Shown: positions 23,288 through 36,363, counted from the stretch's first letter. The stretch: 64,000 nt of DNA from Notolepis coatsorum (GCA_963971535.1 OZ020589.1:57376342-57440341); one strand, 5' to 3'. The notes: generated by a model not told the origin, from the sequence alone. A program made the numbers and translations.

Positions 23288-25419
23288 TGTTATGGTTTGT
23301 AACCGACCCCAATCGCACAACACAAGACAGGTATGAGAGTAAGCCAAGAACTGGGCATTTATTGAAACACACAGAAAACGGCACTGTCCCTTTAAGGGAG
23401 AACACAAAATACTGGAAAACAAGAAATGGGAAAAAGGCACAGTGCCTTTAGGAGGCGAGCTGGCTAAGGGGAAGGCAAGGGGAACAGGACCAAGGCAAGG
23501 GACAAGGGCAGGAACAGGGAGGACTAGGAGGACTGGACGGGATGACTAGGAGGACTGGACAGGGAGGGCTAGGAGGATTAGAGAGGGGAAACAGGGACAG
23601 AGGCTCGCGGAGGCGGGCTGGGGAGAGGGAGGACTGGAAGGACTAGACAGGGAGGACTAGGATGACTAGGAGGACTGGAAGGACTGGACAGGGAGGACTA
23701 GGAGGTCTAGACGGACTGGACGGACTGGACAGGGAGGACTAGAGAGGGGAAAACAGGGACAGAGGCCCGCGGAGGCGGGCTGGGGACAGAGAGGACTAGG
23801 AGGGCTAGAAGGACTGGACAGGGAGGACTAGAGAACTGGACAGGGAGGACTAGGAGGACTAGAGAGTGGAAAACAGACAAAGACTGGGATACAAGCATTA
23901 GAAGAATGTTGCTGCTCTGCAGCTTCTCCCGGGAAGGTTCGTCTGAAGGAATCAGACAGTGACGTCAGAGCCGCTCTGCAGAATCCTCTCGGCAGCTCTC
24001 CGAGGTGGTAACAGGACAGAGAGGGAGAGAGAGAGCGGGTTAGCTCAGAGTACAGTTGGGAACAGAGCAGATGACAGGAGAAGTGACTTGTCCCAAAACA
24101 GAGTAATCCAAGAGACTGAATCTTCGGTGTAAATACACACTGTGAGTAATGTCCCAACAACAAATCCACGTGATAGAATCTTCGGTGCAAATACACACAG
24201 TGAGCGAAGTCCCAATTATAATCCAAGTGATAATATCTTCAGTGTGAATACACACAGTAAGCGATGTCCCAATAATAATCCAGGTGATAATATCTTCGGT
24301 GTGAATTCACACAGTGAGCAAAGTTCAAGCAAATATTATCCCAAATGAACAATCCAAAAAGCAGGCACAGGGTGAGTGACAGTCTGAACCAAAGCAGGAT
24401 CTCTTCAGTGTTTAACACACACGAAAAATGATAGGGTCAAAAGACAGTCTTGCAAAACTCACCCAGGTGCTGTGCGTAAAGAGAGCAGGATCAAACAGGG
24501 CGAGCGCGTCGCTACGGGGAACGGGTTGTCCAAGCGGAGGTCTGGGTGGTGCGCGTCTGTTTGGAGTACGCGCCGGTACGGAGAGCGCATCTGGCGCGGA
24601 GGTCTGAGTGGTGCGCGTCTAGGGTGCGTCAGGATGCGCGTCTGGATGCGCGTCTGGAGTGAAGAGTGCGTCAGGCTCGGAGGTCTGGATGAGCGTCTGG
24701 AGTGCGTCTGGATGCGCGTCTGGATGCGCGTCTGGAGTGAAGATCGCGTCAGGCTCGGAGGTCTGGATGGTGCGCGTCAGCTTGGAGTACGCGCCGGTAC
24801 GGAGAGCGCATCTGCTGCGCGGACGTCTGGAGTGGAACACCGGAATACCTCCCGTAGAGGTTTAGAGAGCGCAGTACGGTGTCTCCTTCCAGGCAAACGG
24901 CGACAGGTGGCGAAGGCTTGAGCGCATCTGGCGCGGAGGTCTGGGGTGGAACACTGGAATACCTCCCGTAGAGAATTAGGGAGCGCAGTACAATCTCTCC
25001 CTCCAGGCAACGGCGACAGGTGGCCAAAGCTTGCACCTCGTCTCACGCCGGAGATAAAACAGCATACAGACAGAAACAGAACTCCCGTAGGAGCCTATAG
25101 ACGGAGAACCTCCCGAAGGAGCTTGGTGATAGAGATATGATACGGAACGACCCGACAAGGCCAGAGGGGAAGAGCAAGGTACTTAAAGCCCAAAGGGGAA
25201 CTAATTAGAATACACGTCAGGTGCGTGAAGGTAATTGATACTTGAAACTAGAAGTGTGTGTTCGGCACCAGACCAATCAAACACATAATGACAGGTAGTC
25301 CAAGGGTGTGGCTGCTGAAGAGCAAACGAACGCGAGGGTGGGGGCTAGTGAAGTGAGGAGACAGGGAATTAAAGTACAGGGAACAGGAATTAAAGGTCCA
25401 GGGAGAGGAGAACCTCACA
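23288..25419 (-). repeat. LTR (right copy, uninterrupted, 2132 bp)
   Basis: Begins TGTTATGG and ends CCTCACA, followed directly by TSD GTTGT. It differs from the left LTR by scattered substitutions and minisatellite copy-number changes, which fits a fairly recent insertion. Confidence 0.9.
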
Positions 25420-25429
25420 GTTGTCGCAT

Positions 25430-26110
25430 TTATCTTGTTGAAATCCTCCAACAGGCTCTTTTTTGTAAGTTGACTGGTTTGCACACCAATAATACAGTGC
25501 AATAATAGAATAGTAGAATAGATAGTAAAATTATGCAATAGAATGGCCAGAGTAAAATAGTGCTACAGTACAATCAACAGCGAGGTGTATTAGAAGGCTA
25601 TGGTGAAGAGGTACATTTTTAGCTTATTTCTGAAAATATTAAGAGATCTAGCTTCCCTAATGTCCATAGGTAGTGTGTTCCATAACTTTGGTGCATAGTT
25701 AGCAAAGGCTGCATCCCCAATTTTCTTTAGACTGTGGCTTGGAACCTTCAATAGACCAGTAGTAGATGATCGCAATGTTTATACTTTGTATATAAGGAGG
25801 AGGACCTTGAAATCAATTCTAAATGTTACCGGAAGCCAGTACTTACTTGTAACTTTGGGTTTGATCCAAGGAGTAAGTTGCCCCATATTGCTCTGTAACA
25901 TGTCTCTCGACTAGTAGGATTTCAGTTTTGCCCTCATTTAATTTTAGGAAGTTGTTTGTCATCCATTTGTTTATTGCTAAGAGACAGGCGGAAATGGAGT
26001 TTATAGCTGTGTGATAATTTGGTTCAGCGGAGATGTACAATTGTGTGTCATCTGCGTAACTATGGAAACATACATTGTGCTTTCTAATGATGTCTCCTCA
26101 ATGTTCAATG
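25430..26110 (-). pseudogene. LINE reverse transcriptase C-terminal remnant
   Basis: Minus-strand fragments read like the end of a CR1/L2-group ORF2. At 25843-26040 there is a segment with ACLLAINKWMTNNFLKLNEGKTE (the post-palm WM..N.LKLN..KTE motif). At 25590-25775 there is the terminal AAFANYAPKLWNTLP...SLNIFRNKLKMYLF motif. The frames are broken. The non-coding LTR retrotransposon inserted next to its 3' end. Confidence 0.75.
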
Positions 26111-26639
26111 CAATGTTCAATGCAAGCAAAGCACTTTAAACATTAAGTATGACTAAATGCTTTCTTGACTATATATATAGTAACTGTTCCAAAATGCATA
26201 GATTTCTATGTATTTTAGGGGTTTGGGCGGCTAGCTCTTTTTAATATAAATGTCAGATTGTTTTATTTATTTCATAGATTTCTATGCATTTCAGGAGTTT
26301 GGGGGGCTGGCTCCCCAAAATAATTAAATAACATAACCCTAACCTAACCCTAAAACCGAAATAAAGTAAAAAAAAAAAATAGTTACAAAAGCCACCCATT
26401 TTCGCCCAAAAACCGGCCAAAATCGGCAAAAAAGAAATTTGCGGATATGCGCTGCGCGCGCCCGCTTCATATATTTCTGTGCCCCCCTGTGCCCCAGTAG
26501 AGTGCTGGGTCTAGATACGCCCCTGGTCTCGCCGTATCAGTGGCAGCTGCTGACCACATTTTTTTGTGAAGCACAAATGATTATATTATATTTATAAAAC
26601 ATCCCCCAATGTGTGTGTCAGTAGTGGCTGGTGAGTTAA

Positions 26640-27240
26640 AAAAAATGGGGAGGACGGGAGAGATAAAAACAATTTAATAAAGAAGTACAAACACAGTGTG
26701 GTTATGAAGACAGCAGACAGACACTACAGTTAAAGACAATAGGCACTAGTAATAAATACCTTGGAGTAACTCTTGACCATTTCTCATCCTCACTGTTTCA
26801 AACACATCTACATGCAATTATTTTTGCAATTTCATGCAAAAAGAGCTTATAAAATGCATGGTAAATGTCCATCCTGGACTCACCACTGTACTGCACTCTC
26901 ACACTTCCCTGCTACAACCTTTCAGAACTACACAAAAATCTAGCCACTAAGTTCTATTTTATGCTCAGAAATAACACTTCCCCAACACTCACAGCTTTAC
27001 TGCCAAGACACAATAGGCTACAAGTCAAGAAGTATCACCACATCAATCCCACATGCACTCATTCCAGTACCGGCTTACACAAATAATTATGGACTAAGAT
27101 CATTCTTCCACACAAACAGCAAAATCTGGAACGAGATCCCATTCCACATCAGAGCAATTACCTCCATCTCACACTTCAAACAGGCCTACAAACACCTGAT
27201 GCTAGAAAACCTCTGCACTCACTGTGTAATTTAGCACAGA
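26640..27240 (+). pseudogene. LINE ORF2 C-terminal remnant inside the hAT copy
   Basis: Broken plus-strand frames give NKYLGVTLDHF (RT thumb motif YLGVxLD) at about 26750 and, after frameshifts, LRSFFHTNSKIWNEIPFHIR near 27095, a terminal LINE motif. The reverse copy is at about 34440-34920. A CA microsatellite follows. Family not determined. Confidence 0.65.
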
Positions 27241-27261
27241 CCCAATAGCATTGATTACTAC

Positions 27262-28558
<1,297 letters not shown>

Positions 28559-29256
28559 CGATGACTTTGGGAACAAAAATTGAGAAAGACAGGACAGGTG
28601 CTTACTAAACTACTAGCTTGCTAAGCTAGTAGCTAGCTACAACAAGTTAGCTTACAGAGTCCAAGACGGCACGTTCACGTGAACTACACTACTGTCTTCA
28701 ACTGAGATAAAAATATATATATATATCATCAAAGATGCAGTGCACAATAAGTTGATGAAGTTCAACAATTGAATAAAGATCTTAAAATATTAATTATTAT
28801 ATTAGGCAAATTAATCTCTTCTTTTCTATGTCAGTGTCTTTCAAGGCAAATTGCACACAGTCAATAGGGTCCAGCCGCAGCGCCGTCTCATTAGCTGGCA
28901 CCATTCTCTGATTGGATCTTAAGTTTGTCACACAATGTGGCACGGCGTGAACGCCAATCAATCAAGTGCGCTAAACCTCACTACCCGCCTTTTTTAAACT
29001 CAAATACCCTATTTTGATTGGATAATTATATTCTTAAGCCAAGCCTGTGCACTCTTTTTGAAGTGAGTGATTGACAGCTGGCCATCAAATGTGTTATGGG
29101 ATCAGGCCAGGTCAGAGAGCTCAGAGCTGTCACTTGGACATTTTTGAAGAAAATAATTATTCACTGGCATTGTTTTTTTCACATAGGAAAACATTTATAA
29201 TAAAAAAAATAATAATAATAATAATAAAAAAAAATATATATATATATGTATATTAA

Positions 29257-29990
29257 CACCCAGCTCTGAAATACACACATACTGTACAAGACGAGAAATG
29301 CCACAACAGGGTGCTATCAAGTCCCTAAAGCAAAAACAGGCTCAATGCAACGAAAAGTGCTGTATAGAGCCATGACTGAATGGAACAATTTGCCGGATCA
29401 CATCTCTAAAGAAAAAACAAAATCTAGTTTCAAAAGACAAATGAAAAGGCATCTAGAAACCCAAAGATCGTAAGTTAATGACACAGCAGGGCACACATTT
29501 AGCACACAAACACACACACACACACACAACAATGTTGACTGCAAACAAGTCATTGATAAGCGACGGCCAGATTAGACACATTAGCCATAATTTAAGACAT
29601 AGTTTATGCGTTCACAACGCTATCATTAAAATGGGTGCTGGCATTCAACCATGTTTTGAGACGGGGATCCCTGGCATCCAAAGTGTTAAGAGAATTGTAG
29701 GCTGGCATCTGTAAATGCAGATATAAGTACTTTATTCTTATTTTATTATCATTATTATTATTATCATTATTTTCTTTCCAATTAAATGAAAATCTGAAAA
29801 TAAGTGGTATATGATGGAAAATATGAAAGTCAATGCTTGAAGGAAAATGGACTTTTCATTCTATTTATTTACTGTTCTGTAAAAGTCTTGTTGAATGTAA
29901 TGTTTTATGTTTTGTGTGGACCCCAGGAAGACTAGTTGTTGTCATGCAACAGCTAATGGGGATCCTAATAAACTCAATAAGGGCAGAAAG
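29257..29990 (+). pseudogene. LINE 3' end (ORF2 tail and 3' UTR)
   Basis: A plus-strand frame near 29340-29475 gives MQRKVLYRAMTEWNNLP then SSFKRQMKRHLE, the last residues of a fish non-LTR ORF2. The 3' UTR that follows contains GTGTGGACCCCAGGAAG and AATGGGGATCCTAATAAA, a tail widely dispersed in teleosts (recalled, not searched). It ends close to 29990, where an oppositely oriented LINE segment begins. Confidence 0.7.
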
Positions 29991-30975
29991 TCATTAGGGT
30001 TAAGCAATGTCTCAGTGAGGCCCAGTAAGTCGAGACTATGGTCTGTTATCAGTTCATTTACCAAAATAACTTTGGTTGGCAGAGAGCGAATGTTGATAAG
30101 GCCAACCTTCACGCACTCTGTATATTTAACAGCGTGATTTTCAGCCATGCGGGTAGGTTTAATTAAGTTGGCATGGTTTACCGCACAAGGACGAGCTGGG
30201 TAAAGCGGAGCGTAACGAGATATTCTAGTTTTGATTGGATATACCGGGTTAAGGATAGAGATAGAAAGAGAGGAGTGGGGAGCCTGGTGGAGGAGGGACC
30301 CAGCATGGTTAGGAAAGGTATAGGCAGGCTCCATCGGTTTAGCATGACTAGCAGGCTCGCTAAGAGCCTGCACCCTGGCATGCTTGTGGGGTGGCTGTCA
30401 GCCCGAAGCTATAATCGTGTCTATGTTTCTAGATAAGAGAGAGGCGCCTTGCATGGTAGGATGCACTCCGTCCTTTCTCAGCAAGCCAGGGCGCCCCCAG
30501 AAAGAGGACCAGTTATCCACGAACCCTAAGCCCTGTTCTTTACAGTATTTTTCCAGCCATCAGTGTAGAGAAGCTGTCCTACTCATGAACTCATCATCAT
30601 GCCGGTTTACAGGCAGGGGGCCAGAGAAGATTACTCGATGCCGACTCATCTTTCTGGCGAGGTCAGAAAGCCTAACTATGTTAATCGTTGTGACCTCAGA
30701 GACTTTCATACTACAGTCATTATTTCCGACGTGTATAACAATATGCTAAAATGTATCTTCAGTGGGTGCGAGATGTGTGTTATCTTTTCACTTGACTATG
30801 CTATTCGCCAGACATCTCAGGTTGGCTTCAATGTCGGTAGCTCTGGCTCCCCCAAAACATTTGATCTCGGCTGGCTTACCTAGCTTAATATGCCGGGTGA
30901 TGGAGTCGGGACAGGAAGACAGGGTTTCAGTGGAGACCGCTGCGTGCTGGGACCGGAACCTCCAACACGTGTAAG
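29985..30975 (-). pseudogene. LINE 5' region with start of endonuclease
   Basis: The minus-strand frame at about 29985-30373 ends in VGLINIRSLPTK...LDLLGLTETL, the first apurinic-endonuclease motifs (N and the LTETW-type Glu) of a LINE ORF2. It then stops abruptly where the 29257-29990 LINE tail starts. Upstream (30374-30975) is probably 5' UTR/ORF1-derived sequence with no clear domain. Head-against-tail joining of two LINE pieces indicates rearrangement. Confidence 0.7.
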
Positions 30976-31440
30976 ATCATGTTGCAAGCAAGTGTTGAGA
31001 CAGAGACCGAGCGGTTACACTGCCGCTCCGTATTGCACACAAAGGCCATGTCCTGAGCACTATGGATAAACTACACTTAAATCCCTGATGAATAATGTCC
31101 CACACCTGTTAGGAGGCTGGCCTCTGACAATTGTTTGGACTAATTAGCAGGAGAAAAGCCAGATGCTAGATTCACACCCACTTGTTATGACAGGGGTGAA
31201 TTCAGTTGATTGGTTCAGAGACAAACAGCAACCAAATTGATACACAGAATGCTACTCACTTCTTTTTACACAGCTAGTTCACAAAAGTAGTCTGTCTCAG
31301 CTCCTCAGTGCAAACAGAGCTTCAGACAGGAGTCTATGAATTCTGAAATTAGTTGTAGTTCCCCGTTACCTTGTTTGTATCATATCTGTGTAATTTGGAT
31401 TCATAAAACGGATAACTGAAGCCTTCCATAAAATAATTAA
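30976..31440. other. No recognisable feature
   Basis: Moderately complex sequence in the spacer of the giant inverted repeat. No gene or element ends identified. Confidence 0.5.
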
Positions 31441-31444
31441 GTAA

Positions 31445-32105
31445 GGGATAATCTATAGCTACGAGGTCATTGTCGCAAAATAATTGACCGACACGTAGTT
31501 TAAAATACCGAGCCGCTTCGGCAAGGTGTTTTAAACGTCAGTGAAGGTCAATTATTTTGCGACAATGACCGAGTAAAGCTATACATTATCCCGCTTATTA
31601 CATGGCTAACTTACTAACAATATACCTAATTCATTTGACAAATCGCAGTTGTTCTGTGGCTCTGTCAGCCCAAATAAAGTGATTATTATTATCGCGGGCA
31701 GCCTCTGTTCTGGCTCCGCTGTAATACACACACTCCGCTGTCAGTGCAGTCGCGGCAGGTGTGTCTGATTTGCTGCACTATACATTATCCCGCTTATTAC
31801 ATGGCTAACTTACTAACAATATACCTAATTCATTTTACATCGACTCGCAACACTGGTTCTGGCTGCGTTCTGGCTCCGCTCGTCGCTCCGCCCCCTGTCA
31901 TCGCCGGCAGCAGAACACCGGCAGTGTCTAATTGCACTGAAACAGTGTGTGTCAGTGGGCTTGATTGCGAACAGCTGCGCACAGCGGTCATTATTGAAAA
32001 AACAGCGGTCATTATTGAAAAATAATGACCGCTGTCGGGGGGCTATTGACCAATCACAAGCAAGCATTTCGGCGAATGTGAAAACGCCATGTAATAAGTG
32101 ACATT
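31445..32105. mobile_element. Palindrome-rich MITE-like cluster
   Basis: A perfect 25-bp inverted repeat (31465-31489 and 31546-31570, core TTGTCGCAAAATAATTGACC) surrounds inner stems, with outer GGGATAAT/ATTATCCC. A ~60-bp segment starting CTATACATTATCCCGC occurs at 31579 and again at 31778. At 31981-32035, two direct ACAGCGGTCATTATT units are followed by an inverted one. CTTATTACATGGC near 31593 is mirrored by GCCATGTAATAAG near 32088. It is probably one or two hairpin-type non-autonomous elements; family unknown. Confidence 0.55.
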
Positions 32106-32949
32106 AATAGCTTATTCTACAAAAAATATCACCACACATACCATGGTGAGAGAGCGGGGCAGCAAGGGTGCAGTGGGCACGGCTATGCTCTGAAGAGAGA
32201 TAAAGTACATTTTGATTTAACATACTGTATATACATTTTAGTGGAGGTTATTGCATGACAACTAGTGAGGCAGTGCTTCACTAGTAATATACAGGGGGGG
32301 AAAAGAAAAAGATATAACTATTAATATACATATATATATATTTTTTTTAAATTATTATTATTATTATAAATGTTTTCCTATGTGAAAAAAACAATGCCAG
32401 TGAATAATTTTTTTCTTCAAAAATGTCCAAGTGACAGCTCTGAGCTCTCTGACCTGGCCTGATCCCATAACACATTTGATGGCCAGCTGTCAATCACTCA
32501 CTTCAAAAAGAGTGGACAGGCTTGGCTTAAGAATATAATTATCCAATCAAAGTAGGGTATATGAGTTTAAAAAAGGCGGGTAGTGAGGTTTAGCGCACTT
32601 GATTGATTGGCGTTCACGCCGTGCCACATTGTGTTGACAAACTTAAGATCCAATCAGAGAATGGTGCCAGCTAATGAGACGGCGCTGCGGCTGGACCCTA
32701 TTGACTGTGTGCAATTTGCCTTGAAAGAGACTGACATAGAAAAGAAGAGATTAATTTGCCTAATATAATAATTAATATTTTAAGATCGTTATTCAATTTT
32801 TGAACTTCATCAACTTATTGTGCACTGCATCGTTTGATGATATATATATATTTTTTTATCTCAGTTGAAGACAGTAGTGTAGTTCACGTGAACGTGCCGT
32901 CTTGGACTCTGTAAGCTAACTTGTTGTAGCTAGCTACTAGCTTAGCAAG

Positions 32950-33995
32950 TGTGGTAGTATTGACGTTGATATTCATAACTAAAATGTGTGAATAATTGGG
33001 AAACCATAACATTATGTATACATTGTATACTGTTTAGCAGCAGAGTGGGCTGCAGGGCGAAATGAGGAACGATTCTAGAGACAGTGGCATCAGATAACAG
33101 CAGGGAGTTATTTCAACCCCCACTAGAACAAAGAAACTGAAAAGTCACACCCAAATGATAGCAGAGGTCTGCACTGACAGAGCAGACACCAGATAGCTGG
33201 CTCTGATAAGTATCAGACAGGATTAAAAGATCATTAATCAATAAAGACATGGTTTAAAGCTAAATGAAAAAGCATGATACTTGATTGGCTTTGATTGGAT
33301 AAAGAACCCAATAAAAACATCTATATAGATATTTAGAGTTATCACAGCTATATGATCTGGTCACTAAGGGTACACACAGGAATGTTTATTCAGTCAGAGG
33401 ATTTGAGCAGCCAAGACTCATCAAAGGAACCACACCGACGGGGGCCATTGGCGGCCCCCCTCTGTTTAAAGGAAGACCCACACAGGAAATCGAGGAGGGG
33501 GGGGGGGGCAACCAGTAACCTGCATTTTACGTGAGTAAATCATGGGAAACACCAATGGTTGTTTATAGATTAGAGTAATGTACAGATCCCTGATCTGTAA
33601 ACCAGATTTACTCATGTATAATGTGTACAGTAAATTCTCTATGTTCAAATTATGTTAACCAAGTGACTGTTTCTGTACATATTGGGGTTTGAGAATGCAA
33701 ACCTTATTGTGATTTCTGTACACGGCAGCCATGTTAATGTTTTCTGATAATCTTTTGTATGCAAAAGGCAACTTCTTATTCACCTTGGCCTCTGGCTCAA
33801 ATAAATGCTGAGTTGAACTATAGTTCATGGTTTTGTCTGGCTACACGTTTATTTCTTCCATCTGCTTTAAGTCAGATGAAGAGACCAACAATTCTATCAA
33901 TATGATCCCTTTCTCCTCCTTCCAGATAAGCAATCTCATTGTACTGTACTACAATAACCTTAGATTATTGTAGGATTCTGTAGGAATTTACTACA
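32950..33995 (+). repeat. Solo LTR, 4-bp TSD CAAG
   Basis: It begins TGTGGTAGTATTG and ends ATTTACTACA, a TG...CA pair, flanked by CAAG at 32946-32949 and 33996-33999. The opposite arm of the inverted repeat provides the empty site: CTAGCTTGCTAAGC near 28610, with a single CAAG. Inside are CCCAATAAAAACATCTATATA (TATA-like, about 33310) and CAAATAAATGCTG (poly-A signal near 33800). No internal coding region remains, as expected after LTR-LTR recombination. A 4-bp TSD fits an endogenous retrovirus or Gypsy-type element; I cannot tell which. Confidence 0.8.
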
Positions 33996-34283
33996 CAAGC
34001 TAGTAGTTTAGTAAGCTCCTGTCCTGTCTTTCTCAATTTTTGTTCCCAAAGTCATCGAAATGTTCGCCCAGGGGAAGAACCGCAGTGTTTGACTGCACAA
34101 TTGCTGCACAGATTAGAATGAAGACATCCGACAGCTTTTATGACAAAGTCATCGCATAATTCACAAAGAATGATCGGAGGATGGACTTCATGTACAAATA
34201 AGGTAGGAAGTGTGCATATTTTGAGCATTATTTTATATATTTGTGTATTGCATTGTAAATAGCTGCTGTGATTTGTTGGCCCG

Positions 34284-34284
<1 letters not shown>

Positions 34285-34346
<62 letters not shown>

Positions 34347-34372
34347 TGTGTGTGTGTGTGTCTGTGTGTGCG
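34285..34372. repeat. (GT)n microsatellite
   Basis: Long GT run with a few TCTG interruptions; counterpart of the CA tracts at 27262-28040 in the other arm. Confidence 0.95.
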
Positions 34373-35407
34373 TGCATGCTGTAGTAATCAATGCTATTGG
34401 GTCTGTGCTAAATGACACAGTGAGTGCAGAGGTTTTCTAGCATCAGGTGTTGTTTGTAGGCTTGTTTGAAGTGTGAGATGGAGGTTATTGCTCTGATGTG
34501 GAATGGGATCTCGTTCCAGATTTTGCTGTTTGTGTGGAAGAATGATCTTAGTCCATAATTATTTGTGTAAGCCGGTACTGGAATGAGTGCATGTGGGATT
34601 GATGTGGTGATACTTCTTGACTTGTAGCCTATTGTGTCTTGTGTCTTGAGTGTTGGGGGAAGTGTTATTTCTGAGCATAAAATAGAACTTAGTGGCTAGA
34701 TTTTTTGTGTAGTTCTGAAAGGTTGTAGCAGGGAAGTGTGAGAGTGCAGTACAGTGGTGAGTCCAGGATGGACATTTACCATGCATTTTATAAGCTCTTT
34801 TTGCATGAAATTGCAAAAATAATTGCATGTAGATGTGTTTGAAACAGTGAGGATGAGAAATGGTCAAGAGTTACTCCAAGGTATTTATTACTAGTGCCTG
34901 TTGTCTTTAACTTTAGTGTCTGTCTGCTGTCTTCATAACCACACTGTGTTTGTACTTTATTAAATTGTTTTTATCTCTCCCGTCCTCCCCATTTTTTAAC
35001 TCACCAGCCACTACTGACACACACATTGGGGGATGTTTTATAAATATAATATAATCATTTGTGCTTCACAAAAAAATGTGGTCAGCAGCCGCCACTGATA
35101 TGGCGAGACCAGGGGCGTATCTAGACCCAGCACTCTACTGGGGCACAGGGGGGCACAGAAATATATGAAGCGGGCGCGCGCAGCGCATATCCGCAAATTT
35201 CTTTTTTGCCGGTTTTTTGCCAGTTTTTGGGCGAAAATGGGTGGCTTTTGTAACTATTTTTTTTTTACTTTATTTCGGTTTTAGGGTTAGGTTAGGGTTA
35301 TGTTATTTAATTATTTTGGGGAGCCAGCCCCCCAAACTCCTGAAATGCATAGAAATCTATGAAATAAATAAAACAATCTGACATTTATATTAAAAAGAGC
35401 TAGCCGC

Positions 35408-35470
35408 AAGCTAGTAGTTTAGTAAGCTCCTGTCCTGTCTTTCTCAATTTTTGTTCCCAAAGTCATCGAA
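35408..35470. repeat. 63-bp duplicate of 34009-34071 at a transposon junction
   Basis: AAGCTAGTAGTTTAGTAAGC and the following ~43 bp, through GTCATCGAA, occur both inside the right-arm hAT (from about 34009) and here, directly abutting the 5' end of the piggyBac element. The piggyBac terminal TTAA-CACTTT sequence expected here is missing. Confidence 0.85.
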
Positions 35471-35708
35471 CGCCGTAGGACGTCTTTCCTCGCCATGCTC
35501 ATTCTGCCAAAGACGCCGTACCACGTCTTTGATCTGTTTACATATTTTTTCCATTTTCCCAGTCTGAACTTCACCGCAGAGCTTTTGGACTTGAGTTTGA
35601 ACCGGAAACTGCATTTCCTCTCAAATTACACTAGGTGGCAGTGCCCCCTATTTTCTAACACTGTATCCCAATAAAATGATATTGCAGCCTACAATGAAGC
35701 TGATCTTT

Positions 35709-35740
35709 GATTGGCCAGCATACCTGACCGCAGGTATAAA
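35709..35740 (+). promoter_or_regulatory. Candidate CCAAT/TATA promoter of the piggyBac transposase
   Basis: An inverted CCAAT box (GATTGGCC, about 35709) is followed by GGTATAAACG with TATAAA at 35735-35740. The first in-frame ATG is at 36057, which would give a roughly 290-nt 5' leader containing a GAGATA-rich tract (35775-35835). Spacing is reasonable for a pol II promoter; expression not demonstrated. Confidence 0.5.
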
Positions 35741-36056
35741 CGTTTACGACGTCCCAGAATCGACGAGGTTTTGTTGGGGAGAGAGATAGAGAGAGATAGA
35801 TAGAGAGATAGAGAGAGAGATTGAGAGAGATATTCATTGAGATCAGCGTATAGTCGTATAGTTATAGTTTTATACAGTATTAGTAGTAGTATCAGAATAA
35901 TTGTAAGGTTTCCTCTGTGCTTTAGAAGTACCTAGTCGTGCTAACTAGTAGTACTATTGTGAGGGATTAGTGCGTAGTCTAGATAGTATATTGTAGTAGT
36001 AGTAATAGTAGTTTGATCAGTTAGTTATTCCATTTAGATTAGATTATTATTTCAGG

Positions 36057-36363
36057 ATGAGGAAACGTAGCGTAGGGAAGAAACGTGGGGACAGGCCGAC
36101 GGAGGATCGGTTTGTTCAAACCAAGTTGGCTTTTGGACCCGTTGTAGCAACAACGACCAGGCCGTTGGTAGCTCCAACCGGGCAGCGCCGTGAGACCGTC
36201 GCTGGGCCCAGCGGCGTGTCTCGCCCCGGGACCGGGAGCGTATCTCCCCGTCGCAGTTCGAGGAAGAGGAAGGTGGCTGTGCAGACAGTGTCTTCTTCAG
36301 ACTCATTGGACAGCGATTCAACTGTTCATGAATCGGACTGCAGCGCCGATTGGAAACCACCAG
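36057..36363 (+). CDS. piggyBac transposase, exon 1 (N-terminal, 102 codons + 1 nt)
   Basis: The ATG frame encodes a basic start (MRKRSVGKKRGDRP), a Pro/Thr/Arg-rich disordered stretch, then a Ser/Asp-rich acidic end (SSSDSLDSDSTVHESDCSADW). It ends at a good donor, CAG/GTAAGG, leaving phase 1. Disordered, acidic N-termini are usual in piggyBac transposases. The exon call rests on the donor and on in-frame joining to the following exons; no transcript evidence is available. Confidence 0.7.

Larger units (their letters stand above)
18294..25419 (-). mobile_element. Complete non-coding LTR retrotransposon (LARD/TRIM-like), TSD GTTGT
   Basis: Two long direct repeats (18294-21613 with an insertion, and 23288-25419) both begin TGTTATGGTTTG and end CCTCACA. 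A perfect 5-bp TSD GTTGT lies at 18289-18293 and 25420-25424. The ~1.67-kb internal region has no gag, protease, RT or integrase frame; it is mostly a 44-bp tandem array. Orientation is probably minus: read that way, the purine run GGAGGGGGGAGTAC precedes the LTR at 21613, and an AATAAA signal lies near the LTR 3' end (about 23355 and 18365). No obvious tRNA primer site was found. It would depend on enzymes from another element. Confidence 0.88.
32239..35097 (+). mobile_element. hAT-type element of the CAGTGGAGG family (right arm)
   Basis: The 5' end resembles 2679 (AGTGGAGGTTATTGCATGAC) and the 3' end is CAGCAGCCGCCACTG, as at 4675. It is longer than the 2-kb copy because it carries LINE-derived sequence and GT repeats, and it is interrupted by a solo LTR. 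The flanking 8-mers do not match, unlike at 2679-4675, which fits later rearrangement. Confidence 0.7.
32321..35407. repeat. Right arm of giant inverted repeat
   Basis: Reverse complement of 26227-29256. It differs by a solo LTR (32950-33995), by a ~310-bp deletion near 34080, and by having a single GT-flanked unit instead of two. The outermost matching sequence, GAGCTAGCCGC, ends at 35407. Confidence 0.88.
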
